DNA of 64,000 bases from Prauserella salsuginis (GTDB lineage Bacteria > Actinomycetota > Actinomycetes > Mycobacteriales > Pseudonocardiaceae), in contig NZ_JANBBF010000009.1 in the NCBI RefSeq assembly GCF_024648885.1, positions 310,001-374,000 of the forward strand, written 5' to 3'. Position 1 is the first letter of the stretch. The number at the start of each line of letters is the position of its first letter. The position numbers were made by a program, and so were the translations under genes. The notes under the pieces were generated by a model. That model was not told where the DNA came from and did no database searches. It saw nothing but the letters and a program-made list of their open reading frames with translations. Positions 1 through 7,548 of the stretch are shown in pieces.

Positions 1-1
1 C

Positions 2-1111
2 TTCGTCGCCGAGGCCGTCGACGCCTTCAGTCGTACGGCGTTCCGGGACGATTCCGGACGTGATCACGCCGGCCTGCTCACCGGAGACGATCTGGCGTCC
101 TGGGAAGCGTCCTATGAGGACGCGATCGTCGCAGATTTCGGCGAATGGAGCCTGGTCAAATGCGGTGCGTGGACGCAGGGACCGACCCTCGTGCAGCAGC
201 TGCGCATCCTCGAGGAACTCGATCTGTCGTATGTGGATGGTAAGCCGACGGCGCGCACGATCCACCTCGCCACCGAGGCGGCGAAGCTGGCCTTCGCCGA
301 CCGCGAAGCCTGGTACGGCGACACCGGTGACGTTCCGATCGAGCGCCTGCTTTCGCGCGAGTATGCCGCGCAGCGCCGGGCGCTGATCGGTGATGAGGCG
401 AGCGATCGGCTGCGCCCCGGGGGTGACGACGCCCGTATGCCGAAAATGATCGAGCGTACGCGTAATACGGCTGCGGGTTCGGGAGCGATCGGCGAACCCA
501 CCGTCGAACCACAGGGACGAACCCGTGGCGACACGGTGCACATCGACGTTGTCGACGCCGCGGGCAACATCGTGTCCGCCACGCCGTCCGGCGGCTGGCT
601 GCAGTCCTCGCCCACGATTCCCGAGTTGGGCTTCTGTCTGGACTCGCGGGCCCAGATGTTCTGGCTCGAAGACGGTTTGCCCAACTCGCTGGCGCCGGGG
701 AAACGGCCGCGGATCACGCTTTCACCGTCCATGGCGTTGCGCGACGGCGAACCGACGCTCGCGTTCGGCACACCCGGCGGGGATCAGCAGGACCAGTGGC
801 AGCTCTGCTTCTGGCTTGCACACGTCGGTGCCGGGCTGAACCTGCAGGAGTCGATCGATGCACCGGCATGGCACACGACGGCGTTCCCGAGTTCGTTCTA
901 CCCGAGGGCGTGGACGCCGAAGGAGCTCGTCGTCGAATCGCGCGTGGGAGAAGGAGTGCTCGCCGAGCTGTCCGATCGTGGGCACGACGTGGTTGATGCC
1001 GGACCGTGGGCATTGGGACGTCTTTCGGCGGTGTCGCGTGATCCGAACGGCGGAATCCTTCGTGCGGCGGCGAATGCGCGCGGTATGCAGGGTTACGCCG
1101 TCGGCCGCTGA
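2..1111 (+). CDS. Gamma-glutamyltransferase family protein, 5' truncated by the window edge
   Basis: The reading frame is open from base 2 to a TGA at 1109-1111, so the N-terminal part lies outside the window. The visible 369 residues match the gamma-glutamyltranspeptidase Ntn-hydrolase fold, in which the precursor cleaves itself before a catalytic Thr. The motif RGDTVHIDVVDAAGN (about residues 176-190 of the visible part) fits that cleavage site, with Thr in DTVH as likely nucleophile. It is followed by SATPSGGWLQSS and the conserved late stretch FGTPGGDQQDQWQLCFW. The family cleaves gamma-glutamyl bonds in glutathione or related compounds, or acts on cephalosporin-like amides. The substrate cannot be told here. 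Signal peptide status is unknown because the start is missing. Confidence 0.9.
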   Translation, partial: FVAEAVDAFSRTAFRDDSGRDHAGLLTGDDLASWEASYEDAIVADFGEWSLVKCGAWTQGPTLVQQLRILEELDLSYVDGKPTARTIHLATEAAKLAFADREAWYGDTGDVPIERLLSREYAAQRRALIGDEASDRLRPGGDDARMPKMIERTRNTAAGSGAIGEPTVEPQGRTRGDTVHIDVVDAAGNIVSATPSGGWLQSSPTIPELGFCLDSRAQMFWLEDGLPNSLAPGKRPRITLSPSMALRDGEPTLAFGTPGGDQQDQWQLCFWLAHVGAGLNLQESIDAPAWHTTAFPSSFYPRAWTPKELVVESRVGEGVLAELSDRGHDVVDAGPWALGRLSAVSRDPNGGILRAAANARGMQGYAVGR

Positions 1112-1167
1112 CCGGTGCAAGTTGCAGATTCTTGTTCTGTCACAAGGGTTTGCATTGATAACATGAG

Positions 1168-2811
1168 ATGATGCTCTCGTGGGGGTCGGAGCTCGTCGAT
1201 TCCGGTGTAGCGGTGGTATCGCACTTTGCCGGTATCGCCGATCTGCTCGGTGCGATCGTCGGTGTGCTCAGCGGTGCCGCGTCCGCTGTGCTGTACATGC
1301 TGGCGCGGCGGAACAAGGCGCGGGTCATGGCGATTCACGTCGGCTGGCAGATCGCGCACGACGCAGGCGAGACCGGCGCGGTTGTCTACAATGGATCGAA
1401 CGTGCCGTTGCAGCAACTGGTCGTCACGGTGGTCTGCGGAGCTCGCCGCCGAACGGCTCGCCGCGAGATCGCGGTACTGAGGCCGCAGGACACCCATCTG
1501 TGGCCCAGCGGTGATGTACACGACGCGCTCGTCTCCGATGAACACGAAACCGACCAGCACAAAGTCCAGGTGGTGTTCCGCAGCGGCCGCGAGTGCTGGC
1601 TCCGCGACGAACGCAGCGCCGAACGGATCCGTTCCCTCGTGCTGTGGACGGAACGGACGATGGCGGAACCACTGAAGCGGTACTTTCGCCGTGACGGCCA
1701 CTTCCGCAAGAACTACTCCGTCCGAATCGAGGTTGAATCCTTCGACCGAACCGAGACCTTGGAGACAGCGTTCGGCCAGGTCGCGTCGACCGGACACCCA
1801 CCGGCCGGCTACCGCATACCGGACGTCGTCGCCGGCCCGCACGACTGGCTCGGCCGCGCCGTCGCCGAGGACTGGGTCGAACAGCCACCGCCGACCGTCG
1901 AGGACCGTGCGGGTATGTCATCCGTCGCGGTGGACGCGCTCAGTCACGGCGACCCGATGTATGCGGTGCCGTACGCCATGGACAGCGTCGCGTTGATCCG
2001 CAACAACGCGCTCACCGGCACGGGGCCGATGCCCTCCACCTTCGCCGAGGCCGTCGCCGACGGCCAGAATGCGTTGCGCGCCCACGGAATTCACGACGGA
2101 GCCGCGGTCGCGTTGCAGGTCGGCGCCCCAGACGGAGATCCGTACCACGTGTGGCCGCTCCTCAGCAGCGTCGGCGCCTCGTTCTTCGGGCTCGGCCACG
2201 AGCCGGGCGGTCAGCACGGAACCTGCTGGCGCGACGATTTCGTCAACGCGTTCGAAAGGTTGGCCACCCTCGGCAGAGCGCACAGCGGCGTCCTCGACCC
2301 CGAGCTGGACCACCGCGGATCGTTGCGATTGTTCCTCGGAGGCAGGGCGCCGTACCTGATCTGCTCCGCCGTGGCGTTGCACGAAATCCGCCGGCGAAGA
2401 CTGAACGTCACCGCCGCACAAGTGCCCCGGCTCGGTACGCTCCGCCCGATCACGCTCGTGTCCGTCCACGGTCTCTACCTCAACCACCGCTCCCGCAACC
2501 CGCCTGCTGCGCGCGACCTGCTCACCACCTATCAGGCGTCCCCGACCGCGGGTGAGGACCTCAACCGGATCCGCCGGATCGTGCCCGCACACGACGACGC
2601 GATGGACTCACTCCGCCGCGACGATCCGCTCCTGCGGACATACATCGACCAATGCCGAACCGGCATGCTGATGCCGTCCGGTCCCGGAATGCGCACCGCG
2701 TGGCGACTCCTCGGCCGCGCCGAGTATCAGGTCCTCGCAGGGCACGGCGATCCGCGCGCCGTGGCCGAGGCCACCGCCGACGAAGGGCATGCCCTGCTGT
2801 CAGGAGCGTGA
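1168..2811 (+). CDS. Membrane-tethered protein with a MalE-like solute-binding domain
   Basis: 547 residues. One hydrophobic segment lies at about residues 22-46 and is followed at once by ARRNKAR. The positive-inside rule therefore puts the C-terminal bulk in the cytoplasm, unlike a normal substrate-binding protein. Residues about 55-150 look like a beta-rich domain with an NGSNVPL turn and an RSGRECWLRDE strand. Residues about 195-547 follow the maltose-binding-protein pattern: YAVPYAMDSVALIRNN, then FLGGRAPYLICSAVAL, then a terminal stretch near GMLMPSGPGMRTAW resembling the MalE tail. No ABC permease or ATPase gene is adjacent, so a sensing or scaffold role is more likely than import. The topology is an inference. 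The start has an in-frame ATGATG and no strong ribosome site. Confidence 0.7.
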   Translation: MMLSWGSELVDSGVAVVSHFAGIADLLGAIVGVLSGAASAVLYMLARRNKARVMAIHVGWQIAHDAGETGAVVYNGSNVPLQQLVVTVVCGARRRTARREIAVLRPQDTHLWPSGDVHDALVSDEHETDQHKVQVVFRSGRECWLRDERSAERIRSLVLWTERTMAEPLKRYFRRDGHFRKNYSVRIEVESFDRTETLETAFGQVASTGHPPAGYRIPDVVAGPHDWLGRAVAEDWVEQPPPTVEDRAGMSSVAVDALSHGDPMYAVPYAMDSVALIRNNALTGTGPMPSTFAEAVADGQNALRAHGIHDGAAVALQVGAPDGDPYHVWPLLSSVGASFFGLGHEPGGQHGTCWRDDFVNAFERLATLGRAHSGVLDPELDHRGSLRLFLGGRAPYLICSAVALHEIRRRRLNVTAAQVPRLGTLRPITLVSVHGLYLNHRSRNPPAARDLLTTYQASPTAGEDLNRIRRIVPAHDDAMDSLRRDDPLLRTYIDQCRTGMLMPSGPGMRTAWRLLGRAEYQVLAGHGDPRAVAEATADEGHALLSGA

Positions 2812-2878
2812 CGGACACGCCCGCAACGACCGCACGTCCGCAACACCGCACGTCCCTCGAGCGGCACGACGCCCCTGG

Positions 2879-3238
2879 TCACGGCGTTTCGGCGATCACC
2901 CAGTACTCGACGAACAGTCGGCCGTCGTGGCGGAGGATGTCGTGGCCGTGGAATTCGGCCGGCGTCCCGTTTCGGTGACCGCGGGCGACCCACCTCGCAC
3001 TGATCAGGTCGCCCTCCGCGACGGGCCCGACGTCGACGGCGAACGACAGGTCGTCGAACAGTCCGCGACCCTCCCGGATCACGGCAGCCAACTGATCCGG
3101 GCCGGTGACCAGCGCCGGACGTCCCGGCCAATGACCGACGAAATCGTCGGTCACAACGTCCCGGGCGATCGACTCCAGAGCTGCCAGCTCGCCGTTCCAC
3201 AGGTCGTCGAGCCACCGCTCGTACAGGTTCATGATCAC
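2879..3238 (-). CDS. SnoaL-like / NTF2-fold protein
   Basis: 119 residues, a typical length for the SnoaL-like (NTF2-fold) family. It has the usual N-terminal helix with WLDDLWNGELAALESIARDVVTDDFVGHWPG, a central GPDQLAAVIREGR helix, and the strand pattern GDLISARWVARGHRNGTP...GHDILRHDGRLFVEYWV. Members are small cone-shaped proteins acting as polyketide cyclases, isomerases or ligand binders. The substrate cannot be predicted. It lies 65 bp downstream of the VOC protein gene on the same strand, so the two may be co-transcribed. Confidence 0.75.
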   Translation of the reverse strand: MIMNLYERWLDDLWNGELAALESIARDVVTDDFVGHWPGRPALVTGPDQLAAVIREGRGLFDDLSFAVDVGPVAEGDLISARWVARGHRNGTPAEFHGHDILRHDGRLFVEYWVIAETP

Positions 3239-3303
3239 CTCGTTGTTCGTTCCGTTCCCGGTCGTGCGTCAGCGCGTGGCTACACCGGTTCGCCGACCCG
3301 TGG

Positions 3304-3744
3304 CTACGACCGGCCCGCCGACGACCGACGAGACGCCTGCTGCACGAGCCACCGCTGGCCGAACGGGTCGCGAATGCGGCCGCTCCGGCCGTAACCGTCG
3401 TCGCCGATGTCGCCGAACACCTCAGCGCCGAGCGCTGTCGCCTTCGCGACCGCATCATCCACGTCGGCTACTTCGACACGGACTGCCGGCCCTCCCGACG
3501 TCACCGCGACGTGGTCGATCTCGGGGAACTCCTCGGCCATCATCAGCACGGAGTCACCGATCGCGACCTCGGCGTGCCCGACCCTGCCGTCATCCATCAC
3601 GATCGGCTCGCCGTGCCGGACCGCGCCGAACGTTTCGACGTAGAACTCGATCGCACGCCGAGCATCGGCGACGACCAGGTACGGCGTCAGTGCGTGTGTC
3701 TCGGCCTCGCCCGTGGGTCCGGTCGGGTCCGCGTGGTCGTTCAT
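3304..3744 (-). CDS. VOC family protein (PhnB-like glyoxalase fold)
   Basis: 146 residues with the two-module beta-alpha-beta-beta-beta layout of vicinal oxygen chelate proteins. The motif TPYLVVADARRAIEFYVETFGA opens the domain, and RIRDPFGQRWLVQQ closes it, as in the PhnB-like subgroup. That subgroup includes poorly characterised glyoxalase/bleomycin-resistance-type proteins. Metal ligands are not obvious enough to assign a reaction. The ATG is preceded by a good GGAGGAG site (minus strand, about 3750-3756), which supports this start. It is probably co-transcribed with the SnoaL-like gene downstream. Confidence 0.8.
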   Translation of the reverse strand: MNDHADPTGPTGEAETHALTPYLVVADARRAIEFYVETFGAVRHGEPIVMDDGRVGHAEVAIGDSVLMMAEEFPEIDHVAVTSGGPAVRVEVADVDDAVAKATALGAEVFGDIGDDGYGRSGRIRDPFGQRWLVQQASRRSSAGRS

Positions 3745-3883
3745 GACTCCTCCTTCGGTCGGTATGCCGGACGAGTCGGGTGCCCATCATCGCCAGGGGA
3801 CACCGGTTCGCGACGGCTACGATCCGGCCCGTCTCGCCCGCTTGGGTGAGGAAGTGGCTCGTTCGGCGGGCGGGAAGGAGGTG

Positions 3884-6133
3884 TCAACGTGCGTGTCTCG
3901 GGCCGTCCTCCCCGCCGGAGCGACGAGGTTGCCGTTCCTGCGGCCACTGCTCGGGAGGCGGCTGTCCAGGGGAGTGCTGTCCAGGGGAGCGCTGCTCGGA
4001 GGAGCGCTGTGGCGTCTGTTCCACCGGTCGCCGGCGTTGCCTCCGCGGCTGCTCCGGGTCGGGGTGTTCGGTACCCGGGCGCGCCGAGCGTCGCTGCCGG
4101 TCCGGGCGTTCGCCAGGGCCGGGCTCGGCCGGATTCGACGTTTGCGACGGCTCCCTGCGCGGGTCGACACCTGCTTGGGGCGGTCGGCCTTCGCGCGGCT
4201 GTCGATACGGGCGCGGCGGCGGCTGCGCGGGGCGACCTCGGGGAGGCTCTCCCTGGCGGTCGGGGACGGATTCCGCGCTGTGATTCCGGGCAGGTTCGGC
4301 CCGATCGGGGTGTGGTCGAGGACGGTCACCGGGGCGGTTCGGTTGGTCACCGTGTCCGTTCAACAGCGGTTCGGCGACACCGCCGCCACGTTCCGGGCGC
4401 GGTTCTGGTGCGGGCCGCCTCGGCCGATTCCGCGGTGGCAGGGGTTCCGAACGCCGGGGCTCCGAACGCAGGGGTTCCGAACGGGACGACTCCGAACGGG
4501 GCGGCTCCGGACGCGGGTGATCCGGACGTCGCGGCGCCGCTTCCGGACGTGGCGGTGGCAGCGGCTCCGCACGCGGCGATTCCGAACGGGGCGGCTTCGA
4601 CCGGGGCGATTCCCCACGTCTGGGTGTCGAACGGACCGGCTGGGAACCTGCCGGATCGGCCGGCAACGGTGCCGAACGCGTCGGTCGGAGCGGCTCGGAC
4701 CGCGTCGCATCGAACCCGTTCGCTTCGGGAGGCCTCGTCGTCGACGGACCGGGCTCGGAGGCGCCGGCCGTCGACGGACCGGCCTCGGGCGGAACGGCGC
4801 CTGGCGGAACGGCGCCTGGTCGAACAGTGCCGGGTGGTGGTGCCGCTTCCGGATCGGCGGGAATGCGCACCGTCGACTCCCCTGCACTCGCCTCGTGGTC
4901 CGCCGCTACGTGGTCCGCGTCGCCACCGGGCTCGCCGGTGCCGGCGCCACGGGAACCGTCGGCACCGGACCCGCCTCCGGGCGCATCGGCACTACCCGTA
5001 CCGGCACCGCGCTTGACCGTATTGCCCACGCGCCGGGACAGACTGCGGGCCAGTTCGTGACTCGGCCGTTCCACGCCTCGATAGCTGATCTCGACCAGTG
5101 CCGCCGTGACCAGCAGTGATATCGGCAGCGCGATGGCGAACGGAACCGTCGGGCGCAGCAGGCCGAGCGTGACGAAAATGCCGAGGCCGTGCAGCAGATA
5201 GATGGAGTACGAGCGTTCCGACATCGCCGTCCAGAAGCGGAACTGCCGCAGCTTCGGCTCGGCGAAATAGCCCATCAGGAAGAACATCACGGCGATCGAC
5301 ATCGCGAGGTTGTACGAGTCGTCGATGCGCCCGACGTCGATGATGTCGGCGTACACGTACAGCATCCACGCCAGCGCGCCGAACACGCCGCCCGCCCACA
5401 GCGGGATCTTCTTCGACGTCGTGGCCCAGACGATCTGGCCGATTATCAGGATCGGCAGGTACGACACGTTGACCGCGAACAGCGACCACGACTCGTTCAG
5501 CTCGCTGCGACTCGACAGCACCACGAACACGAACGTCAGCTCGATGCCGATCGCCAGCCACACCGCCCGCCGCAACACCGGCAACAGCGCCAGCAGAATG
5601 AGGTAGAACAGGACCTCGATGATCATGGTCCAGGCCACCGGCATGAGGACGACCTGCGGATACAGGATGTAGTTCACCAAGGTCCAGTTGGTGAACATCG
5701 TCCACGGCGTCAGCTCCTGCGACTGGCCCGTCGACTGCGGTTCGAGGCCGGCCCACAGCGCGGCCGACGTCAGCAGCAGTACGAACAGCAGTGGCGCGTA
5801 CACGCGGATGAACCGGTTGAGCGCGAACTTCCGGTACCCCTGGCGGATCGCGATCGGCGTCACGATGAACCCGCTGACCAGGAAGAAGAACGGCACCGCG
5901 ATCTGGCCGATGCCCTGCGTCGCCATGCGCATGGGTTCGCTGCTGAACGTCTCGACGAACCCGATGACCGGGGCGTTCTCGCCTTTCACCTGCACCCAGG
6001 GGTGGGCGATGTGGGAGTAGACCACCAGCAGTGCCGCGATGGCACGGCCCATGTCGACGAACGAGATGCGGGTCTTGTCGTCGCCTTCGAGCGGCTTCGG
6101 TCGAGAGCGTGACGTCTTGTCCAACGCACTCAC
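3884..6133 (-). CDS. Membrane acyltransferase (acyltransferase family 3) with long disordered C-terminal tail
   Basis: About 749 residues from the GTG at 6133. A TTG at 6124 (LDKTSRS) has better ribosome-site spacing from GAGGGG and may be the true start. The frame stays open further upstream, but that part overlaps the divergent mannosyltransferase gene. Residues about 18-365 hold roughly ten membrane helices with the acyltransferase-3 signature RISFVDMGRAIAALLVVYSH near the start and ERSYSIYLLHGLGIF near the end. These enzymes O-acylate glycans, lipids or secondary metabolites at the membrane. Residues about 375-749 are a Pro/Arg/Glu/Ser-rich tail built from short repeats such as RSEPL, probably cytoplasmic and disordered. 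The acyl acceptor is unknown. Confidence 0.8.
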   Translation of the reverse strand: MSALDKTSRSRPKPLEGDDKTRISFVDMGRAIAALLVVYSHIAHPWVQVKGENAPVIGFVETFSSEPMRMATQGIGQIAVPFFFLVSGFIVTPIAIRQGYRKFALNRFIRVYAPLLFVLLLTSAALWAGLEPQSTGQSQELTPWTMFTNWTLVNYILYPQVVLMPVAWTMIIEVLFYLILLALLPVLRRAVWLAIGIELTFVFVVLSSRSELNESWSLFAVNVSYLPILIIGQIVWATTSKKIPLWAGGVFGALAWMLYVYADIIDVGRIDDSYNLAMSIAVMFFLMGYFAEPKLRQFRFWTAMSERSYSIYLLHGLGIFVTLGLLRPTVPFAIALPISLLVTAALVEISYRGVERPSHELARSLSRRVGNTVKRGAGTGSADAPGGGSGADGSRGAGTGEPGGDADHVAADHEASAGESTVRIPADPEAAPPPGTVRPGAVPPGAVPPEAGPSTAGASEPGPSTTRPPEANGFDATRSEPLRPTRSAPLPADPAGSQPVRSTPRRGESPRSKPPRSESPRAEPLPPPRPEAAPRRPDHPRPEPPRSESSRSEPLRSEPRRSEPLPPRNRPRRPAPEPRPERGGGVAEPLLNGHGDQPNRPGDRPRPHPDRAEPARNHSAESVPDRQGEPPRGRPAQPPPRPYRQPREGRPPQAGVDPRREPSQTSNPAEPGPGERPDRQRRSARPGTEHPDPEQPRRQRRRPVEQTPQRSSEQRSPGQHSPGQPPPEQWPQERQPRRSGGEDGPRHAR
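4440..4625. repeat. 15-bp degenerate repeat tract inside the acyltransferase tail
   Basis: On the plus strand the unit reads roughly CGGGGCTCCGAACGC and recurs many times with drift. Its 15-bp period keeps the minus-strand gene in frame and encodes successive RSEPx-type pentapeptides. It also creates long spurious open frames on the opposite strand, which I do not regard as genes. Confidence 0.7.
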
Positions 6134-6301
6134 CCCCTCAGACCGGCCGCCTGCATACCTGCCGATTCGTCCGTGACAGGCCACCCCTACGGCCTGGTAG
6201 TGCTTTGGTTCACTCCAGCGATGAATCGGGCAAACGGCAGCGTATCCGCAGTTAGCATGGCCGTGGAATCCCGTCCGCCCGATGATCTGTGACACCTGCG
6301 C

Positions 6302-7471
6302 ATGACCGAAACGACCGCCGAGCCGTTGCCGACGGCGCCCGCGACGCTTCGCCGGCGGGTGTGGCACGCACTCCGGCCGGTGCTGCCCGCACTGACGGCG
6401 TTCTACGCGGTCCAGGTCGTTTCGTACCTCGTCATAGGCATCGTCGCCGAGCGGGCGGGTGCCTCCTTCACGGAGCTGCTCGGCAGCTACGACGTCCACT
6501 GGTACGCCGAGATCACCGAGCACGGTTATCGCCAGGACGTCCCCCTCGACGCCGACGGCAACCCCGAACCGGTCAGCCTCGCGTTCTTCCCGCTGTTACC
6601 GGGGTTGGCCTCGGTGTTCGGACTGTTCGGCATGCCCGCGGCGGCCGCACTGCTGTTGGTGTCGCTGCTCGCGGGTGGGGTCGCCGCGTGGGGGCTGCAC
6701 GAGTTCGGCACCCGCCTCGGCGGCCCGCGTGTCGGCAACCTCATGGCCGTGCTGTGGGCGGTCGCGCCCGGCGCGGTCGTGCTGCGCATGGGCTACTCGG
6801 AGTCGCTGTTCGTGGCCATCGCGGTGTGGACCCTGTTGGCGCTCGAACGGCGGCAGTGGCTGGCCGCTGGCGGGCTGACGCTGGTCGCGGGCCTGTCGCG
6901 GAGCACGGCCGCCGCCCTCATCGCGGCCGTCGGCGTGGCGGCGCTGATCGCGATCGTGCGACGCCGCGACGGCTGGCGTCCCTGGGCGGCTGCGCTGCTC
7001 GCACCGCTCGGACTGGTCGCATACCTGCTGTACGTCGGGTGGCGCGGCGGGCGTCTCGACGCGTGGTTCTGGATCCAGGACCACGCCTGGCACATGGGCT
7101 TCGACGGTGGCGAGCTCACCTGGATCACCCTCGGCAGGGTGGTCGCCGGCGACGAGCCGATGTGGTCGGTGATCCTCGCCGCGGTCGTGGTGGTGAGCGT
7201 CGGGCTGCTGGTGGCGTCGTGGTTCGTCCGGTCGATCCCGCTGCCCGCACACGTCTACACCGCGGTGATGATGGCCTCGGCCCTGGGCACTGGTGCGTTC
7301 TGGAACTGCCGGGCGCGGTTCCTGCTGCCCGCGATCACGCTGGCCGTCCCGGTGGCGTTCCTGCTGGCCAGGGCGCCGCGATGGGTGTCGGCCGTCGTGC
7401 TGTCACTCGCGTGTGTCGGCGGCGCCTGGTGGGGCGCGTACCTCATGGCGTACGCCGAGCTGAACCCGTAG
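6302..7471 (+). CDS. PIG-V-like membrane mannosyltransferase
   Basis: 389 residues, almost entirely membrane helices after a short N-terminus. The first periplasmic loop has SYDVHWYAEITEHGY, which matches the D-x-x-WY-x-x-I-x-x-GY pattern of PIG-V/GPI-mannosyltransferase-2-like proteins. It is followed by SLAFFPLLPGL and the conserved MGYSESLFVAIAVW helix. Bacterial members use polyprenyl-phospho-sugars to add sugars to extracytoplasmic acceptors. The acceptor is unknown. The gene is divergent from the membrane acyltransferase, about 170 bp away, so both may act on cell-envelope glycans. That link is inference. Confidence 0.8.
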   Translation: MTETTAEPLPTAPATLRRRVWHALRPVLPALTAFYAVQVVSYLVIGIVAERAGASFTELLGSYDVHWYAEITEHGYRQDVPLDADGNPEPVSLAFFPLLPGLASVFGLFGMPAAAALLLVSLLAGGVAAWGLHEFGTRLGGPRVGNLMAVLWAVAPGAVVLRMGYSESLFVAIAVWTLLALERRQWLAAGGLTLVAGLSRSTAAALIAAVGVAALIAIVRRRDGWRPWAAALLAPLGLVAYLLYVGWRGGRLDAWFWIQDHAWHMGFDGGELTWITLGRVVAGDEPMWSVILAAVVVVSVGLLVASWFVRSIPLPAHVYTAVMMASALGTGAFWNCRARFLLPAITLAVPVAFLLARAPRWVSAVVLSLACVGGAWWGAYLMAYAELNP

Positions 7472-7548
7472 CGACGTCGACGCGGCGTAATCGACCGCGC
7501 AGCTGACCGTCACGAACGTGTGGTCGCACGAAGCCGATCGTGGGAGGG

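Noticed and set aside
3713-5119. Long plus-strand open frames (468 and 375 codons) opposite the acyltransferase tail
   Set aside because: They are Arg/Gly/Ala-rich shadows produced by the 15-bp repeat on the minus strand. They have no recognisable domain and overlap a clear membrane-protein gene and its neighbour.
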